40,177 nucleotides of DNA from Bacteroidales bacterium (lineage in GTDB: Bacteria > Bacteroidota > Bacteroidia > Bacteroidales > UBA1715): positions 82,284 to 122,460 of the forward strand of contig JAKSUA010000005.1 in NCBI GenBank assembly GCA_024409235.1, given 5' to 3'. Positions 1-10,427 of this stretch are shown here, piece after piece. Position 1 is the stretch's first letter. Each line of letters starts with the position of its first letter. Below the pieces are notes generated by a model. It saw nothing but the letters and a program-made list of their open reading frames with translations. It searched no databases and was not told where the DNA came from. The position numbers were made by a program, and so were the translations under genes.

Positions 1-2986
1 CTTTACCTGTAACCGCATCATACTTTCCATCGGACCATTCAAATTTGAACGTAGGATTTTCCTTGTTATCGTTTGAAGCAGTAGCAATCGCAGAACCAGT
101 TTTACCTCCGGCACAATGAATTTCATCGTTAATAACCATTGGAGTAACTTTCAAAGATGACTTTTGTACAATTTCAACAGGAACATCAAGCACACAGCCT
201 TCTGTATCGGTAACACGGAGTGTATATGTCTGTGCTGCCAATCCCGAAGCGGACTGTCCATCTTTTCCTACTCCAGAAAATACCACATCCTGCGAATCAT
301 CAATCCAGTCATATTTAAATTCGGTTACTTTTCCGTTTCCGCAATCGCTTTCCATTAACACAGTAGCCTTTCCTGTAGAAATCTTACATGCCGACGCTGT
401 TGCAGTGATTTTTTTCACCTTCATCTGAGGAACAGATTCTAACTCAACACTCTGAGTTAGTACACAGCCACGGAAATCTGTTACTGTAGCAGTATATGTT
501 CCAACAGGAACATTCTTCACCGATATTTTCGACAGGTTTTCCTCTGGTTTCGTTCCAGAATAATCTTTATCAGACTTCCATATCTTTCCAACATCCTGTT
601 TTTCATCAACTCCCTCAAACAATCTTGTTGTTTTTCCATCCGTCCAGCTAACATCAAAAGGTGTATAACCACCAACTACTTTTGCTGTCAAAATACCATC
701 ATTTGTATTTGCTGCGCTTGCTTGATTTATTGCATTTACAGAACATGAAACCAATTTTTGTTCTATCTCCAACTGATATGTTGCGATTTTCTTCATATCA
801 ATCGCATCTTCAGCAGTACAACCATTAGCATCTGTCACAACAAGCTGATAGCATGTTTTCGGATCAAGACCAGACAAAGATTCTGTTGTGTTTTCCACAG
901 ATTCAGAAGTTTCCGACTCAATTGATTCCTTTTTTGACCAAGCATACGTATAATCAGCAGTACCTCCATTCACATCTGTCAACAATTCTCCAAGAGTTAC
1001 TTCAGTACATGTTTTTTCCGACACTGATATATGAACTTTCAAAATGTCAGGTTGATTCAATTCATAAGAATTTCCTGCGCTACAGCCATTTTCATCAGAC
1101 ACCGTAACTGAATATTTTCCCACTTTTACTTGCCCCGACTTATCTGTTTTTGAACCAGTTGACCAATCGTATTGATACACTCCGCTACCACCGGTCACCA
1201 CTACCTGCAACTCGCCTTGTTCCCCATAACATGCTATAGGCTGAGATTCCACAATAGTTACGGTGAGTACATCAGGTTCTGCAATAGAAATAGGCATCGG
1301 CTCAATACAACCATTTGCATCCTTTACATTCAGGTTGTACGCTCCAGCTTCCAAATTCTTCTTATTTATCACATTGTAAACACCATCACCCCAATCATAT
1401 GATTTTGTTCCTGTTCCACCTGTAGCAGAAATTTCCACTGTTGCCATTTCTGCATTACATAGCAAGGCAACATTTTGAGTAACTACACCATTTATTTTCA
1501 CAACAGGATCCATTGATTTTGGCTGATCAAGCTTATATGGTAATGGCTCACTTTCGCAGCCATTTGCATCGTAGCCTACAATCATATAAACCGTTTCGCC
1601 ACCAGGAATGGAAGAAATAGTTGTACCAGTTTCTGCAAGTACATCCACATCATCGCCATTTTTTACCATCCACGCATAAGTGTAATCGGATGGACTTGCT
1701 ACCGTTCCACCTTTTGCTGCCACCGTAATCGAACCATCCGAATACCCATAACAGCTTGGTTGCTTGTCCGACGAAACAGCCACCGACACTTTTGTCTCAG
1801 GCTGTTCTAAACGGAATGTCTTTGAATCCTCACAACCAACTTCGTCTTTAACCGTAATAGTGTAATCTTTATCACCAGCCAATTCAGTTCGCGAAGGACT
1901 TACAATTTCGCTATCATCTTTCCATGAATATTCCACCGTACCAGTTCCATTTTCCGATAAAAAACTGATTTCACCCATAGGAACATCGCGGCACAACAGA
2001 TTTTTACGGGACTCCTCAACTAAAGTCAGACCTACTTCAGGTTCAGTTACTTTTATTGAAGTTTCCGCAGAACAACCAATTTCATCCGTAACCGTAACCT
2101 TTATATTTTCACCTGCTGGAAGTACATCGCACTGAGAAGCATCTTCAGAGATAATAGTGAATTCTCCTTCAACACCTTCCTGCTTGTACCACAAAACTTT
2201 GTAGTCTCCATACACATTTCCAACAGTTGCCGTTGCATATCCTGTATGTTCACCTTTACAGACCACATTTTGAATAACCGTTGCCGAAATAGTTGGATTT
2301 GTTGTTGTCACTTCGACAGGAGATGATTTTACCATACACCCGTCACCTACCTCCATATTCACATAATATGTTCCAACACCTAAATTAGATATTGAATTCT
2401 CGTTTTTGTGCTTTGGAAAAGCATCATCACCCTCCTTTATCCATTGAATTGATTTTGGAGTGAATTCACTTTCTTCGTCACCTTGCACCAAAGACACAGA
2501 TTCAAAAGATATTTCGCCTATAGCCTGCCCTCCACAACCTGCACCATGCAAAAGCAAAATACTTTCACTATAATCAGGTCTTTCAAAGTTGTACCATTGC
2601 GAAGTATATAGAATATCTCCATTACCTTTCTTTATAAAAAAGTTATAATTCGACGTTTCCTCTGTTTTATACGACAGATTTGTATATTCATACGTATAAA
2701 CAGTTGAAGGAGATATTGTTACGGTTTCACTAGGAGAAATAGAAGTTCCTGCCGTCCATTCCTGATGGCCTATTTCCACTGATGTATAAGACAGAGTTGC
2801 GTTTGTAGTTAAAACAACCTTCAGCGTTGCATTTGAAGGCGACGGGCACGTTGGCTGAATCACATAAATCTCAACCTGACCAACGCCTTTTACATTCATT
2901 GTTTCTTCGGGTTCCTGTCCAACAGCAGAAATTGCCATTAACAACAAGCCAATAAGAAATTTTATTTTTCTGAAACGCAAATGCAT
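1..2986 (-). CDS. SprB-repeat surface adhesin, 3' end beyond window
   Basis: The minus-strand frame is open from an ATG at 2984-2986 to the window edge, about 995 codons without a stop, so the C-terminus is missing. The N-terminus is a signal peptide: basic start, the hydrophobic run FLIGLLLMAISAVG, then acidic mature sequence. After an N-terminal beta-rich region of about 230 residues come roughly nine SprB-type repeats of 75-110 residues. Each has a leading C, a GG-x-Y-x-Y-x-W core, a turn such as AGxY, and a closing DxxGC, for example VKDANGC and VSDENGC. SprB repeats occur in large T9SS-exported adhesins of Bacteroidetes, including the gliding adhesin SprB. A C-terminal sorting domain is expected but lies off the left edge. 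The gene is separated from the broken gene upstream by a terminator at 3209-3237, so it probably has its own promoter, which I could not place. The precise ligand is unknown. Confidence 0.88.
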   Translation of the reverse strand, partial: MHLRFRKIKFLIGLLLMAISAVGQEPEETMNVKGVGQVEIYVIQPTCPSPSNATLKVVLTTNATLSYTSVEIGHQEWTAGTSISPSETVTISPSTVYTYEYTNLSYKTEETSNYNFFIKKGNGDILYTSQWYNFERPDYSESILLLHGAGCGGQAIGEISFESVSLVQGDEESEFTPKSIQWIKEGDDAFPKHKNENSISNLGVGTYYVNMEVGDGCMVKSSPVEVTTTNPTISATVIQNVVCKGEHTGYATATVGNVYGDYKVLWYKQEGVEGEFTIISEDASQCDVLPAGENIKVTVTDEIGCSAETSIKVTEPEVGLTLVEESRKNLLCRDVPMGEISFLSENGTGTVEYSWKDDSEIVSPSRTELAGDKDYTITVKDEVGCEDSKTFRLEQPETKVSVAVSSDKQPSCYGYSDGSITVAAKGGTVASPSDYTYAWMVKNGDDVDVLAETGTTISSIPGGETVYMIVGYDANGCESEPLPYKLDQPKSMDPVVKINGVVTQNVALLCNAEMATVEISATGGTGTKSYDWGDGVYNVINKKNLEAGAYNLNVKDANGCIEPMPISIAEPDVLTVTIVESQPIACYGEQGELQVVVTGGSGVYQYDWSTGSKTDKSGQVKVGKYSVTVSDENGCSAGNSYELNQPDILKVHISVSEKTCTEVTLGELLTDVNGGTADYTYAWSKKESIESETSESVENTTESLSGLDPKTCYQLVVTDANGCTAEDAIDMKKIATYQLEIEQKLVSCSVNAINQASAANTNDGILTAKVVGGYTPFDVSWTDGKTTRLFEGVDEKQDVGKIWKSDKDYSGTKPEENLSKISVKNVPVGTYTATVTDFRGCVLTQSVELESVPQMKVKKITATASACKISTGKATVLMESDCGNGKVTEFKYDWIDDSQDVVFSGVGKDGQSASGLAAQTYTLRVTDTEGCVLDVPVEIVQKSSLKVTPMVINDEIHCAGGKTGSAIATASNDNKENPTFKFEWSDGKYDAVTGK

Positions 2987-3208
2987 ATTAGGTTATTAAA
3001 AATCTATTTTATCGCCTATTTGCAAAATAAGTGTTTTTTTAAGACTTTTTGTGTTTTTGCTAGTGTTTTTTTCTTTTTTGACATGATTATTACACGTTAT
3101 TGCATTTTTAGCACATTTTTCTATTTCATAAATTTCATTTCTTCTTGAAAACGTTGTTTTAATTCATTTTTTCAAATACAACATAGAAGTAGATTACTAT
3201 AAACAAAA

Positions 3209-3237
3209 AAAAGGGCGGAGTAAAACCCCGCCCTTTT
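3209..3237 (-). terminator. Rho-independent terminator of the broken T9SS gene
   Basis: A 10-bp stem pairs aaaagggcgg (3209-3218) with ccgccctttt (3228-3237) around a 9-nt loop. Read on the minus strand it is followed by a run of T. It lies just past the stop codon of the gene ending at 3259. The surrounding gap 2987-3258 holds no gene; it is AT-rich and contains three copies of gtgttttt. Confidence 0.85.
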
Positions 3238-3258
3238 GACTTGAATTTCAATATTTTT

Positions 3259-5295
3259 TTATTTCACAAGAACTTCAAACACCTGTTTGCCGACAATTAC
3301 TATATATACTCCTTTGAGCTTTACTGGAATCACACAGTAACCGTCTGACTTCTCAGCACCTGACACCTTACTTATCAAACATCCTTTTATGTCATACAAC
3401 TCTACATCGTTTATTCCTGAATTCTCTACAATCACATTCATATTCTGAACACGTACCATTGCCGAAGACTCCGAAACAGAAACGATATTATCAGAAACGT
3501 TTTCGACCTCTGCTATATTACTGATTGCCATAACAAAAGGTCCACTCTCTGACTTAAGAGGTTTTGTTATATCTATTGTATCTTTCATCTGAACAGCCAC
3601 AAAGTATCCTATAGTTCCCAGAGCTGGCTTTTTGTCGCTGTAACGTACGTTTCTTGAAGAAACCTGCGCAATCTGCTCAATTCCGAAAAGAGTTTTTCTA
3701 TAAATAAGATAACTTGAATAATCCACGCCTTCATAGGCATCCCATATCAAGTTAACCTCACCTGTAAGTCCAATATTCTTCTGCAAGAATATTGTCTTAT
3801 GTTCCTTACTCATCGATGTTTCATTTCCACAGAAATCAGAAGCTGTCAATCGGTAACGCCAAGCCTGTTCTTCCACATCTGCATCTTCATCGACAAACAA
3901 ACCAAGATCTTTATATGAAACTGTACCAATCCTGTCATATTCTCCAGCCGATGTTGACTCTCTATATACTGTATAAAAATCAATCAGTTTGGTTTCCTCT
4001 TTTTGCCACACAACTAAATTATGACGAGACTCTTCCCCATAAGTAACTAATGCTATTTCTGGTTGTTTCATTGTTTTTGTTGTTACTGTTGCTGAAAATG
4101 AACTCTTACAGCCCGCAATGTCAGTTACAATCAAAGAATATTCACCTGGGCCAACAGCCAAACGGTTTTTTGTTTTTACTGTGTCATTCCACAAGTAGCT
4201 ATAACCGCCCGCGCCGCCAGTAACATCTATTACTATTGCACCTGTATTCGCGTCGCAGTTTGAATTCATAATCTCTTCCAAAGTTATAACAGGGGCTCCC
4301 TCATCCGAAAGTTGGAATGTTTTTGAGTTTTTACACAATTTACTCATTATAGTGTATGTCTTTGAAGGCAAATTTTCTAGATTTTGAACGTTGTACACTA
4401 TGCTGTCGGAGTCTATCCACTTGCAAACATAAGGAGAATTACCACCAGTTACCTCGACACGTATCGCGCCATTTTCGTAACCACATAAAGGCGACGTAAT
4501 CATTGCATCAATCTGTATTTCCTGAGATTCTTTAATCTCGTATTCCTGTACAGCTGAACATCCTGTAGAATCAACTATTTCCACAGTATAGAAACCTGCG
4601 GGCATATTATAAATTCCAACACTTGTTCTATCATTGCTCCATCTGTACATATATGGTTCTACACCGCCTGACACAGAAATTTTAACACTGCCTTCCTCTC
4701 CGCCAAAACACTTATTATGGATAATCTCTGCATTCACAACCAATCCACATTTATTTTCTTGCACAGATTCCTCTGTAATCTTTGAATTTTTGAATGCTTC
4801 CACAACATCCTGTAAAGCTAACTTTGAGGCATCAACTGTAGTTTGGGATGATTCCAAATCATCATAAACAGTTTGAGATTGTTTTATATACGAAAGAAGT
4901 AATTCTTTTGAACCAGGTTTATACAAGCCTACGCTTGTTCCTTCTATTGCCATATCACACATCATTGCCGCAAACATTATCTGAGTTGACAATTCCGACG
5001 CACCAACAACCTCAACGTTAGTTAAATGTCAGTAACCGTCATCATATTCAGTATTCTTTAATGGTGAAGTTCCTAATTCCACTTGAGTAGGCTTTTTTAT
5101 TACGCTCGCAGAACCTTCGCCTGCACCAGTCTGACCATACGCATTACCTCCACATCCCCAAACTTGACCTTTACAGTCTAACGCAACAAACGAAGCACCC
5201 GAACCAGAGTTCACCTGGGACATATTCACCACATAACAATAATTTTTTACAGAAAAAGATAGTTCATAAAATACGTTTTGTAATCCATTGTGCAT
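3259..5295 (-). pseudogene. Disrupted RCC1/FIVAR-like/SprB protein with T9SS sorting domain
   Basis: Two minus-strand open segments, 5031-5295 and 3259-5028, lie in the same frame and are separated only by a TGA at 5029-5031. Upstream of the stop is an RCC1-type repeat (VALDCKGQVWGCGGNAYGQT). Downstream, starting before any plausible start codon, is a helical FIVAR-like domain (IEGTSVGLYKPGSKELL and following), then three SprB repeats (ending VDSTGC, SKLCKN, VTDIAGC), a fibronectin-like region (VVWQKEETKLIDFYTVYRES) and a T9SS type-A-like C-terminal domain. The second segment could only start at a TTG (4990-4992), inside the FIVAR-like helix. No part encodes a signal peptide, although a T9SS substrate needs one. 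The simplest reading is a remnant that lost its 5' end and gained a nonsense codon, possibly TGG to TGA since the context DGY*HLT would suit W. Readthrough or a silent recombination cassette are alternatives. Confidence 0.75.
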
Positions 5296-5330
5296 TAATC
5301 TATTTTAGTCTTGTGGTAAAGTAGATTAAT
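5294..5330. repeat. 14-bp inverted repeat at the truncated 5' end of the broken gene
   Basis: attaatctatttta (5294-5307) and taaagtagattaat (5317-5330) are reverse complements with one mismatch, which would be a G-U pair in RNA, around a 9-nt centre. The first ATG of the RCC1 segment (5293-5295) sits at the edge of the left arm. It is in the divergent gap before lptB, so it is not placed to terminate either gene. It may be a recombination scar or site, or a protein-binding site. Confidence 0.6.
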
Positions 5331-5381
5331 ACAAAAGCATTATTTAACAAGTAAAAGCTAAATAATTCCAATATTTTTTTA

Positions 5382-5389
5382 TACTTTCG
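5382..5389 (+). promoter_or_regulatory. Possible -7 box of lptB
   Basis: TACTTTCG differs from TAnnTTTG at one base and lies 18 nt before the lptB ATG. No TTTG is found at the expected -33 distance, so this is weak. Confidence 0.35.
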
Positions 5390-5407
5390 GCTCATAAAGT
5401 TTTGAAG

Positions 5408-6136
5408 ATGTCGATTCTACGAACAGAAAACATAATGAAGAAGTACGGCAACAGAACTGTCGTACAAAGTGTTTCTTTTAGTGTAAAACAAGGGGAAATT
5501 GTTGGTTTACTTGGTCCCAACGGTGCCGGAAAAACAACTTCGTTCTATATGGTAATGGGGCTCATCAATCCCGACGGAGGGAAAATTTTCCTCGACGACA
5601 GAGACATTACTTCCGAACCGGTTTACAAACGTGCCCGCTACGGCATTGGATACTTAGCTCAGGAAGCTTCTGTTTTCCGCACACTTTCTGTTGAAGACAA
5701 CGTGCTTTCTATCCTGGAAATGACAGGACTTTCAAGAAAACAGCAAAAAGAGAAATTAGAGGAACTGCTTACGGATTTCAACTTACTGCACATCCGTAAA
5801 AACCTTGGTATTCAACTTTCCGGTGGAGAACGCCGTCGTACAGAAATTGCCCGTGCATTGGCAAGCGATCCTAAGTTCATTCTTCTTGACGAGCCATTTG
5901 CCGGCGTCGATCCGATTGCCGTGGAAGAAATCCAAAGAATCGTCCGACAGCTTAAAGACCGCAATATCGGAATTCTTATTACTGACCACAATGTGGACGA
6001 GACACTTTCTATTACTGATAAAGCTAATATTCTTTTTGAAGGAACTATTTTTAAATCAGGAACAGCAGAAGAATTAGCCGAAGACCCAGAAGTGCGAAGA
6101 GTATATTTGGGTAATAACTTTGTGCTAAAAAAATAA
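5408..6136 (+). CDS. lptB: LPS export ABC transporter ATPase LptB
   Basis: This is a 242-residue cytoplasmic ABC ATPase. It has a Walker A motif GPNGAGKTT near residue 37, a Q-loop in [13 protein letters not shown], the signature LSGGERRR, Walker [14 protein letters not shown], and the switch histidine in ITDHNV. The sequence [13 protein letters not shown] plus the strongly conserved LSGGERRR is typical of LptB, which powers LptFG to move lipopolysaccharide from the inner membrane through the LptC/A/D bridge. Length matches the family (about 240). The start is placed at the ATG at 5408, giving [14 protein letters not shown]; an in-frame TTG at 5402 is less likely. The gene stands alone between the divergent broken T9SS gene and convergent guaB. 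Its partner genes are not in the window. Confidence 0.93.
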   Translation: MSILRTENIMKKYGNRTVVQSVSFSVKQGEIVGLLGPNGAGKTTSFYMVMGLINPDGGKIFLDDRDITSEPVYKRARYGIGYLAQEASVFRTLSVEDNVLSILEMTGLSRKQQKEKLEELLTDFNLLHIRKNLGIQLSGGERRRTEIARALASDPKFILLDEPFAGVDPIAVEEIQRIVRQLKDRNIGILITDHNVDETLSITDKANILFEGTIFKSGTAEELAEDPEVRRVYLGNNFVLKK

Positions 6137-6245
6137 ACAAAAACATCGCAAATACCGTGCAACTGGCTACAAGACGATTTATAGCTAAGTAAGACAGTTT
6201 CGTTGACCTTTAACTACTCTTTTTTCAAGAGATAATTTATAAAAA

Positions 6246-6277
6246 AAAGAGGAATAGAATGACTCATATTCCTCTTT
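6246..6277. terminator. Bidirectional terminator between lptB and guaB
   Basis: An 11-bp perfect stem pairs aaagaggaata (6246-6256) with tattcctcttt (6267-6277). It has A-rich sequence to its left and a T-rich tract (tcaatctttttt) to its right, so it works in both directions for the two convergent genes. Confidence 0.85.
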
Positions 6278-6296
6278 CAATCTTTTTTAATGTATA

Positions 6297-7814
<1,518 letters not shown>

Positions 7815-7823
<9 letters not shown>

Positions 7824-7845
7824 AAAAATAAAAGGATTACTTTTG
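7815..7845 (+). promoter_or_regulatory. Promoter of the U32 gene, perfect Bacteroidetes consensus
   Basis: TTTG (7815-7818), then 19 nt, then TACTTTTG (7838-7845). Transcription should start near 7849. This rules out a start at 7788 for the downstream gene and supports the ATG at 7872. Confidence 0.82.
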
Positions 7846-7871
7846 TAACCGAAGTAATTCTATCAAAGACA

Positions 7872-9128
7872 ATGGATTTAAAAAGATCAGATATAGAAAT
7901 AATGGCTCCAGTTGGTTCATACGAATCATTAATGGCTGCCATTCAGGCTGGTGCAAACTCAGTTTATTTCGGAATAGAGATGCTGAACATGCGCGCACGT
8001 TCTTCCAACAATTTTACAACAGAAGATCTCGCAAACATTGTAAAAATCTGTAATGAACACGGCATAAAATCGTATCTGACTGTAAATACAATTATCTACG
8101 ACAAGGATATAGAAACCCTTCATAAGGTAATGCAGGCTGCGAAAGACAATAAAGTTTCGGCAATCATTGCCTGCGACATTGCAGCAATCCAATGTGCTAT
8201 AGAATACGGAGTAGAAGTACATATTTCAACACAATTAAATATTTCAAACACACAGGCAGTAAAATTCTTCTCGCAATATGCTGATGTTGTTGTACTTGCA
8301 CGGGAATTAAACCTTATGCAGGTAAAAGAAATACACAATGCAATTAAAAACGAACACATCTGCGGTCCGAAAGGCGAGCTTATAAAGCTGGAAATGTTCT
8401 GCCATGGTGCTTTATGCCAGGCAATTTCGGGGAAATGCTACTTAAGTCTGCACGAAAGAAATTATTCCGCAAACAAAGGAGCTTGTCTTCAAACTTGCAG
8501 AAAAGCATATATAGTTACAGAAAAAGAAACAGGGAACGAACTTGAAATTGACAACGAATACATAATGTCGCCTAAAGATCTCTGCACAATTGGTTTTCTT
8601 GACGAACTGATTGAATCCGGAGTTCGCGTTCTGAAAATTGAAGGCCGTGCAAGAAGTGCTGAATATGTGAAAACTGTTGTTGAATGTTACGACGAAGCAA
8701 TAAACGAAATTCTTTCCGGAACATACAACGACAATAAAGAAGCAAAAATCGAAACCTGGAAAAAACAACTTTCGCGCGTGTTCAACCGAGGATTTTGGAA
8801 TGGATATTACCTTGGCCAACGTTTGGGCGAATGGAGTTCGCACTACGGAAGCAGTGCAACAAAGACAAAAATTGCTATTGGGAAATGCACGAATTATTTT
8901 TCAAATATTGACGTTGCAGAATTTTTAATGCAGTCCGACGAACTTTGCCAAGGCGATGAAATCTTAATTACAGGTCCTACTACCGGCGTTATCGAAATGA
9001 AGGCTGAAGACATCCGTGTTGATTTGAAAACAGTAGAAAAAACTGTAAAAGGTGAATTGTTTTCTATGAAAACAGACAAAATCCGCCGTGGTGACAAACT
9101 ATACAAGGTTGTTGATTCCAATAAATAA
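7872..9128 (+). CDS. Peptidase U32 family protein (TrhP/YegQ-like)
   Basis: The 418-residue product begins MDLKRSDIEIMAPVGSYESL, typical of U32 proteins. It carries the family signature EMFCHGALCQAISGKCYLS near residues 175-195, followed by further cysteines in GACLQTCRKAY. U32 proteins of the TrhP/RlhA group are not known to act as peptidases; they support hydroxylation of tRNA or 23S rRNA bases, and conserved cysteines are thought to hold an Fe-S cluster. A C-terminal beta domain (GDEILITGPTTGVIEMKAEDI) matches the U32 C-terminal domain. Length is close to the E. coli tRNA enzyme TrhP, so tRNA hydroxylation is the best guess, but the substrate cannot be read from sequence. An upstream in-frame start at 7788 would overlap the promoter and is rejected. 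The flippase gene starts 6 nt downstream, so the two are probably co-transcribed. Confidence 0.85.
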   Translation: MDLKRSDIEIMAPVGSYESLMAAIQAGANSVYFGIEMLNMRARSSNNFTTEDLANIVKICNEHGIKSYLTVNTIIYDKDIETLHKVMQAAKDNKVSAIIACDIAAIQCAIEYGVEVHISTQLNISNTQAVKFFSQYADVVVLARELNLMQVKEIHNAIKNEHICGPKGELIKLEMFCHGALCQAISGKCYLSLHERNYSANKGACLQTCRKAYIVTEKETGNELEIDNEYIMSPKDLCTIGFLDELIESGVRVLKIEGRARSAEYVKTVVECYDEAINEILSGTYNDNKEAKIETWKKQLSRVFNRGFWNGYYLGQRLGEWSSHYGSSATKTKIAIGKCTNYFSNIDVAEFLMQSDELCQGDEILITGPTTGVIEMKAEDIRVDLKTVEKTVKGELFSMKTDKIRRGDKLYKVVDSNK

Positions 9129-9134
9129 ACGCTA

Positions 9135-10427
9135 ATGAAAATGCGGCAAAAAGTAGCTCAATTTCTTGCGTCCGATATCATAAGAAATTCGGCAAAGCTA
9201 CTTACCGCAAGTGTCATTGTACAAATTGTAGGATTACTCGTTTATCCTATTCTTACAAGACTTTATACCCCGGAAGATTTTGGTTTAATCAACTTATTCC
9301 TTAGCATCTCCGGATTTCTTGCATTAATAGCAACAGCCGAATTTCAGTATGCAATACTTCTACCTGAGGACGAAAACAAAGCTGTTGAATGCTTTCACTT
9401 AGGCTTTTTCGTAACTTTAGGACTAATATTTCTAATATTACTCAGCATTCCCTTTTCAGACCAAATTTCCAACACAATTTTCAATACGCCTCAATTAGCA
9501 GATTGGTATTGGGCAATACCTATTTTTGTTTTTCTTTCCGCAACATGGACTCTCTTAAATTACTGGTATACAAGAAAAAAACTCTTTGGGCAAATAAGCA
9601 GATACCAAGTAAATCAATGCCTGTCCAACGCGCTTGCAAAATGCGGATTCGGATTTTGTGGTTTTTCTAACGGAGGATTGATTATTTCAGCCATTCTTTC
9701 GCCTTGTTTTTCACTGATTACCAGCATAATAAAAACAGGAAAGCAGTATTTAAAGCCGTTAATTTCTAATAATGATAAACAGTATTGTATCACATTCCAT
9801 GAATACTCCAACTTTCCGAAATACTCACTTCCACGTGCCTTGATAAATTTCTTTAGCAGCAATTTACCGATTTTTATATTAACACCTTTTTTTGGACTTT
9901 CTGAAATTGGTTATTTTGGTATGGCAATCACACTTGCATTCAAACCTATTACAATGATTTCCAGTTCATTGTATCAAGTACTTTTCCAAAAAACAACAGA
10001 AATGGTACAAAAACATGAGAGTATAAAAAGATTTTATTTAAAACTCTTATTTTATTCGACAGCATTTTTATTGCCAGCTTTTTTCGTCCTATTCTATTTT
10101 TTACCAGAAATAACCACATTTCTTTTAGGAAAAAACTGGCAACAAACTGGCATATACATCAACACAATGATGTCTTGGTTATTTATAGTTATACTTACAG
10201 CTCCAATTGCTTATCTACCAGATATTTTCCAAAAACAGAAAATAGGATTGTTTTTTGAATTGATTTTAATAGCTGCAAGAATTTTGGCGCTTTTCATTGG
10301 AATTAGAAACGATGACTTCTTGTTTACAATTAGCCTTTACAGCAGTGTCAGTACACTTATAATTGCCTTACAATTAATTTGGTTTGGCAAGTTAATACAT
10401 GATTACGAGAGAGGAATTTTACAATAA
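9135..10427 (+). CDS. Oligosaccharide flippase (Wzx/PST family)
   Basis: The 430-residue polytopic inner-membrane protein has about 12 hydrophobic segments. The N-terminus matches the polysaccharide transport family: an amphipathic helix, then LLTASVIVQIVGLLVYPILTRLYTPEDFGLINLF, quoted here only as a region spanning about residues 22-55. This family flips undecaprenyl-linked O-antigen or capsule repeats to the periplasmic face. It begins 6 nt after the U32 gene and likely shares its transcript, although the functions differ. Its 3' end overlaps the convergent asparagine-synthase-like gene by 25 bp, with no terminator visible between them. The glycosyltransferase operon across that junction suggests a small polysaccharide locus. 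Substrate is unknown. The start could also be the ATG two codons later. Confidence 0.85.
   Translation: MKMRQKVAQFLASDIIRNSAKLLTASVIVQIVGLLVYPILTRLYTPEDFGLINLFLSISGFLALIATAEFQYAILLPEDENKAVECFHLGFFVTLGLIFLILLSIPFSDQISNTIFNTPQLADWYWAIPIFVFLSATWTLLNYWYTRKKLFGQISRYQVNQCLSNALAKCGFGFCGFSNGGLIISAILSPCFSLITSIIKTGKQYLKPLISNNDKQYCITFHEYSNFPKYSLPRALINFFSSNLPIFILTPFFGLSEIGYFGMAITLAFKPITMISSSLYQVLFQKTTEMVQKHESIKRFYLKLLFYSTAFLLPAFFVLFYFLPEITTFLLGKNWQQTGIYINTMMSWLFIVILTAPIAYLPDIFQKQKIGLFFELILIAARILALFIGIRNDDFLFTISLYSSVSTLIIALQLIWFGKLIHDYERGILQ

Noticed and set aside
3031..3075. Three gtgttttt copies upstream of the SprB adhesin gene as a regulatory repeat
   Set aside because: Low-complexity T-rich sequence gives such copies easily, and the spacing is irregular.
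5029..5031. TGA read as an amino acid (alternative genetic code)
   Set aside because: The rluD-family gene ends with TGA at a normal C-terminus, and no other gene has an internal TGA, so the standard code applies.
5029..5295. A separate 88-residue RCC1 gene
   Set aside because: It is in frame with the downstream segment, lacks a signal peptide and holds only one RCC1 repeat, so it is better treated as the 5' part of the broken gene.
7872..9128. Collagenase/protease function for the U32 protein
   Set aside because: The full-length U32 family with Cys motifs of this kind is linked to RNA hydroxylation; no protease catalytic set is visible.
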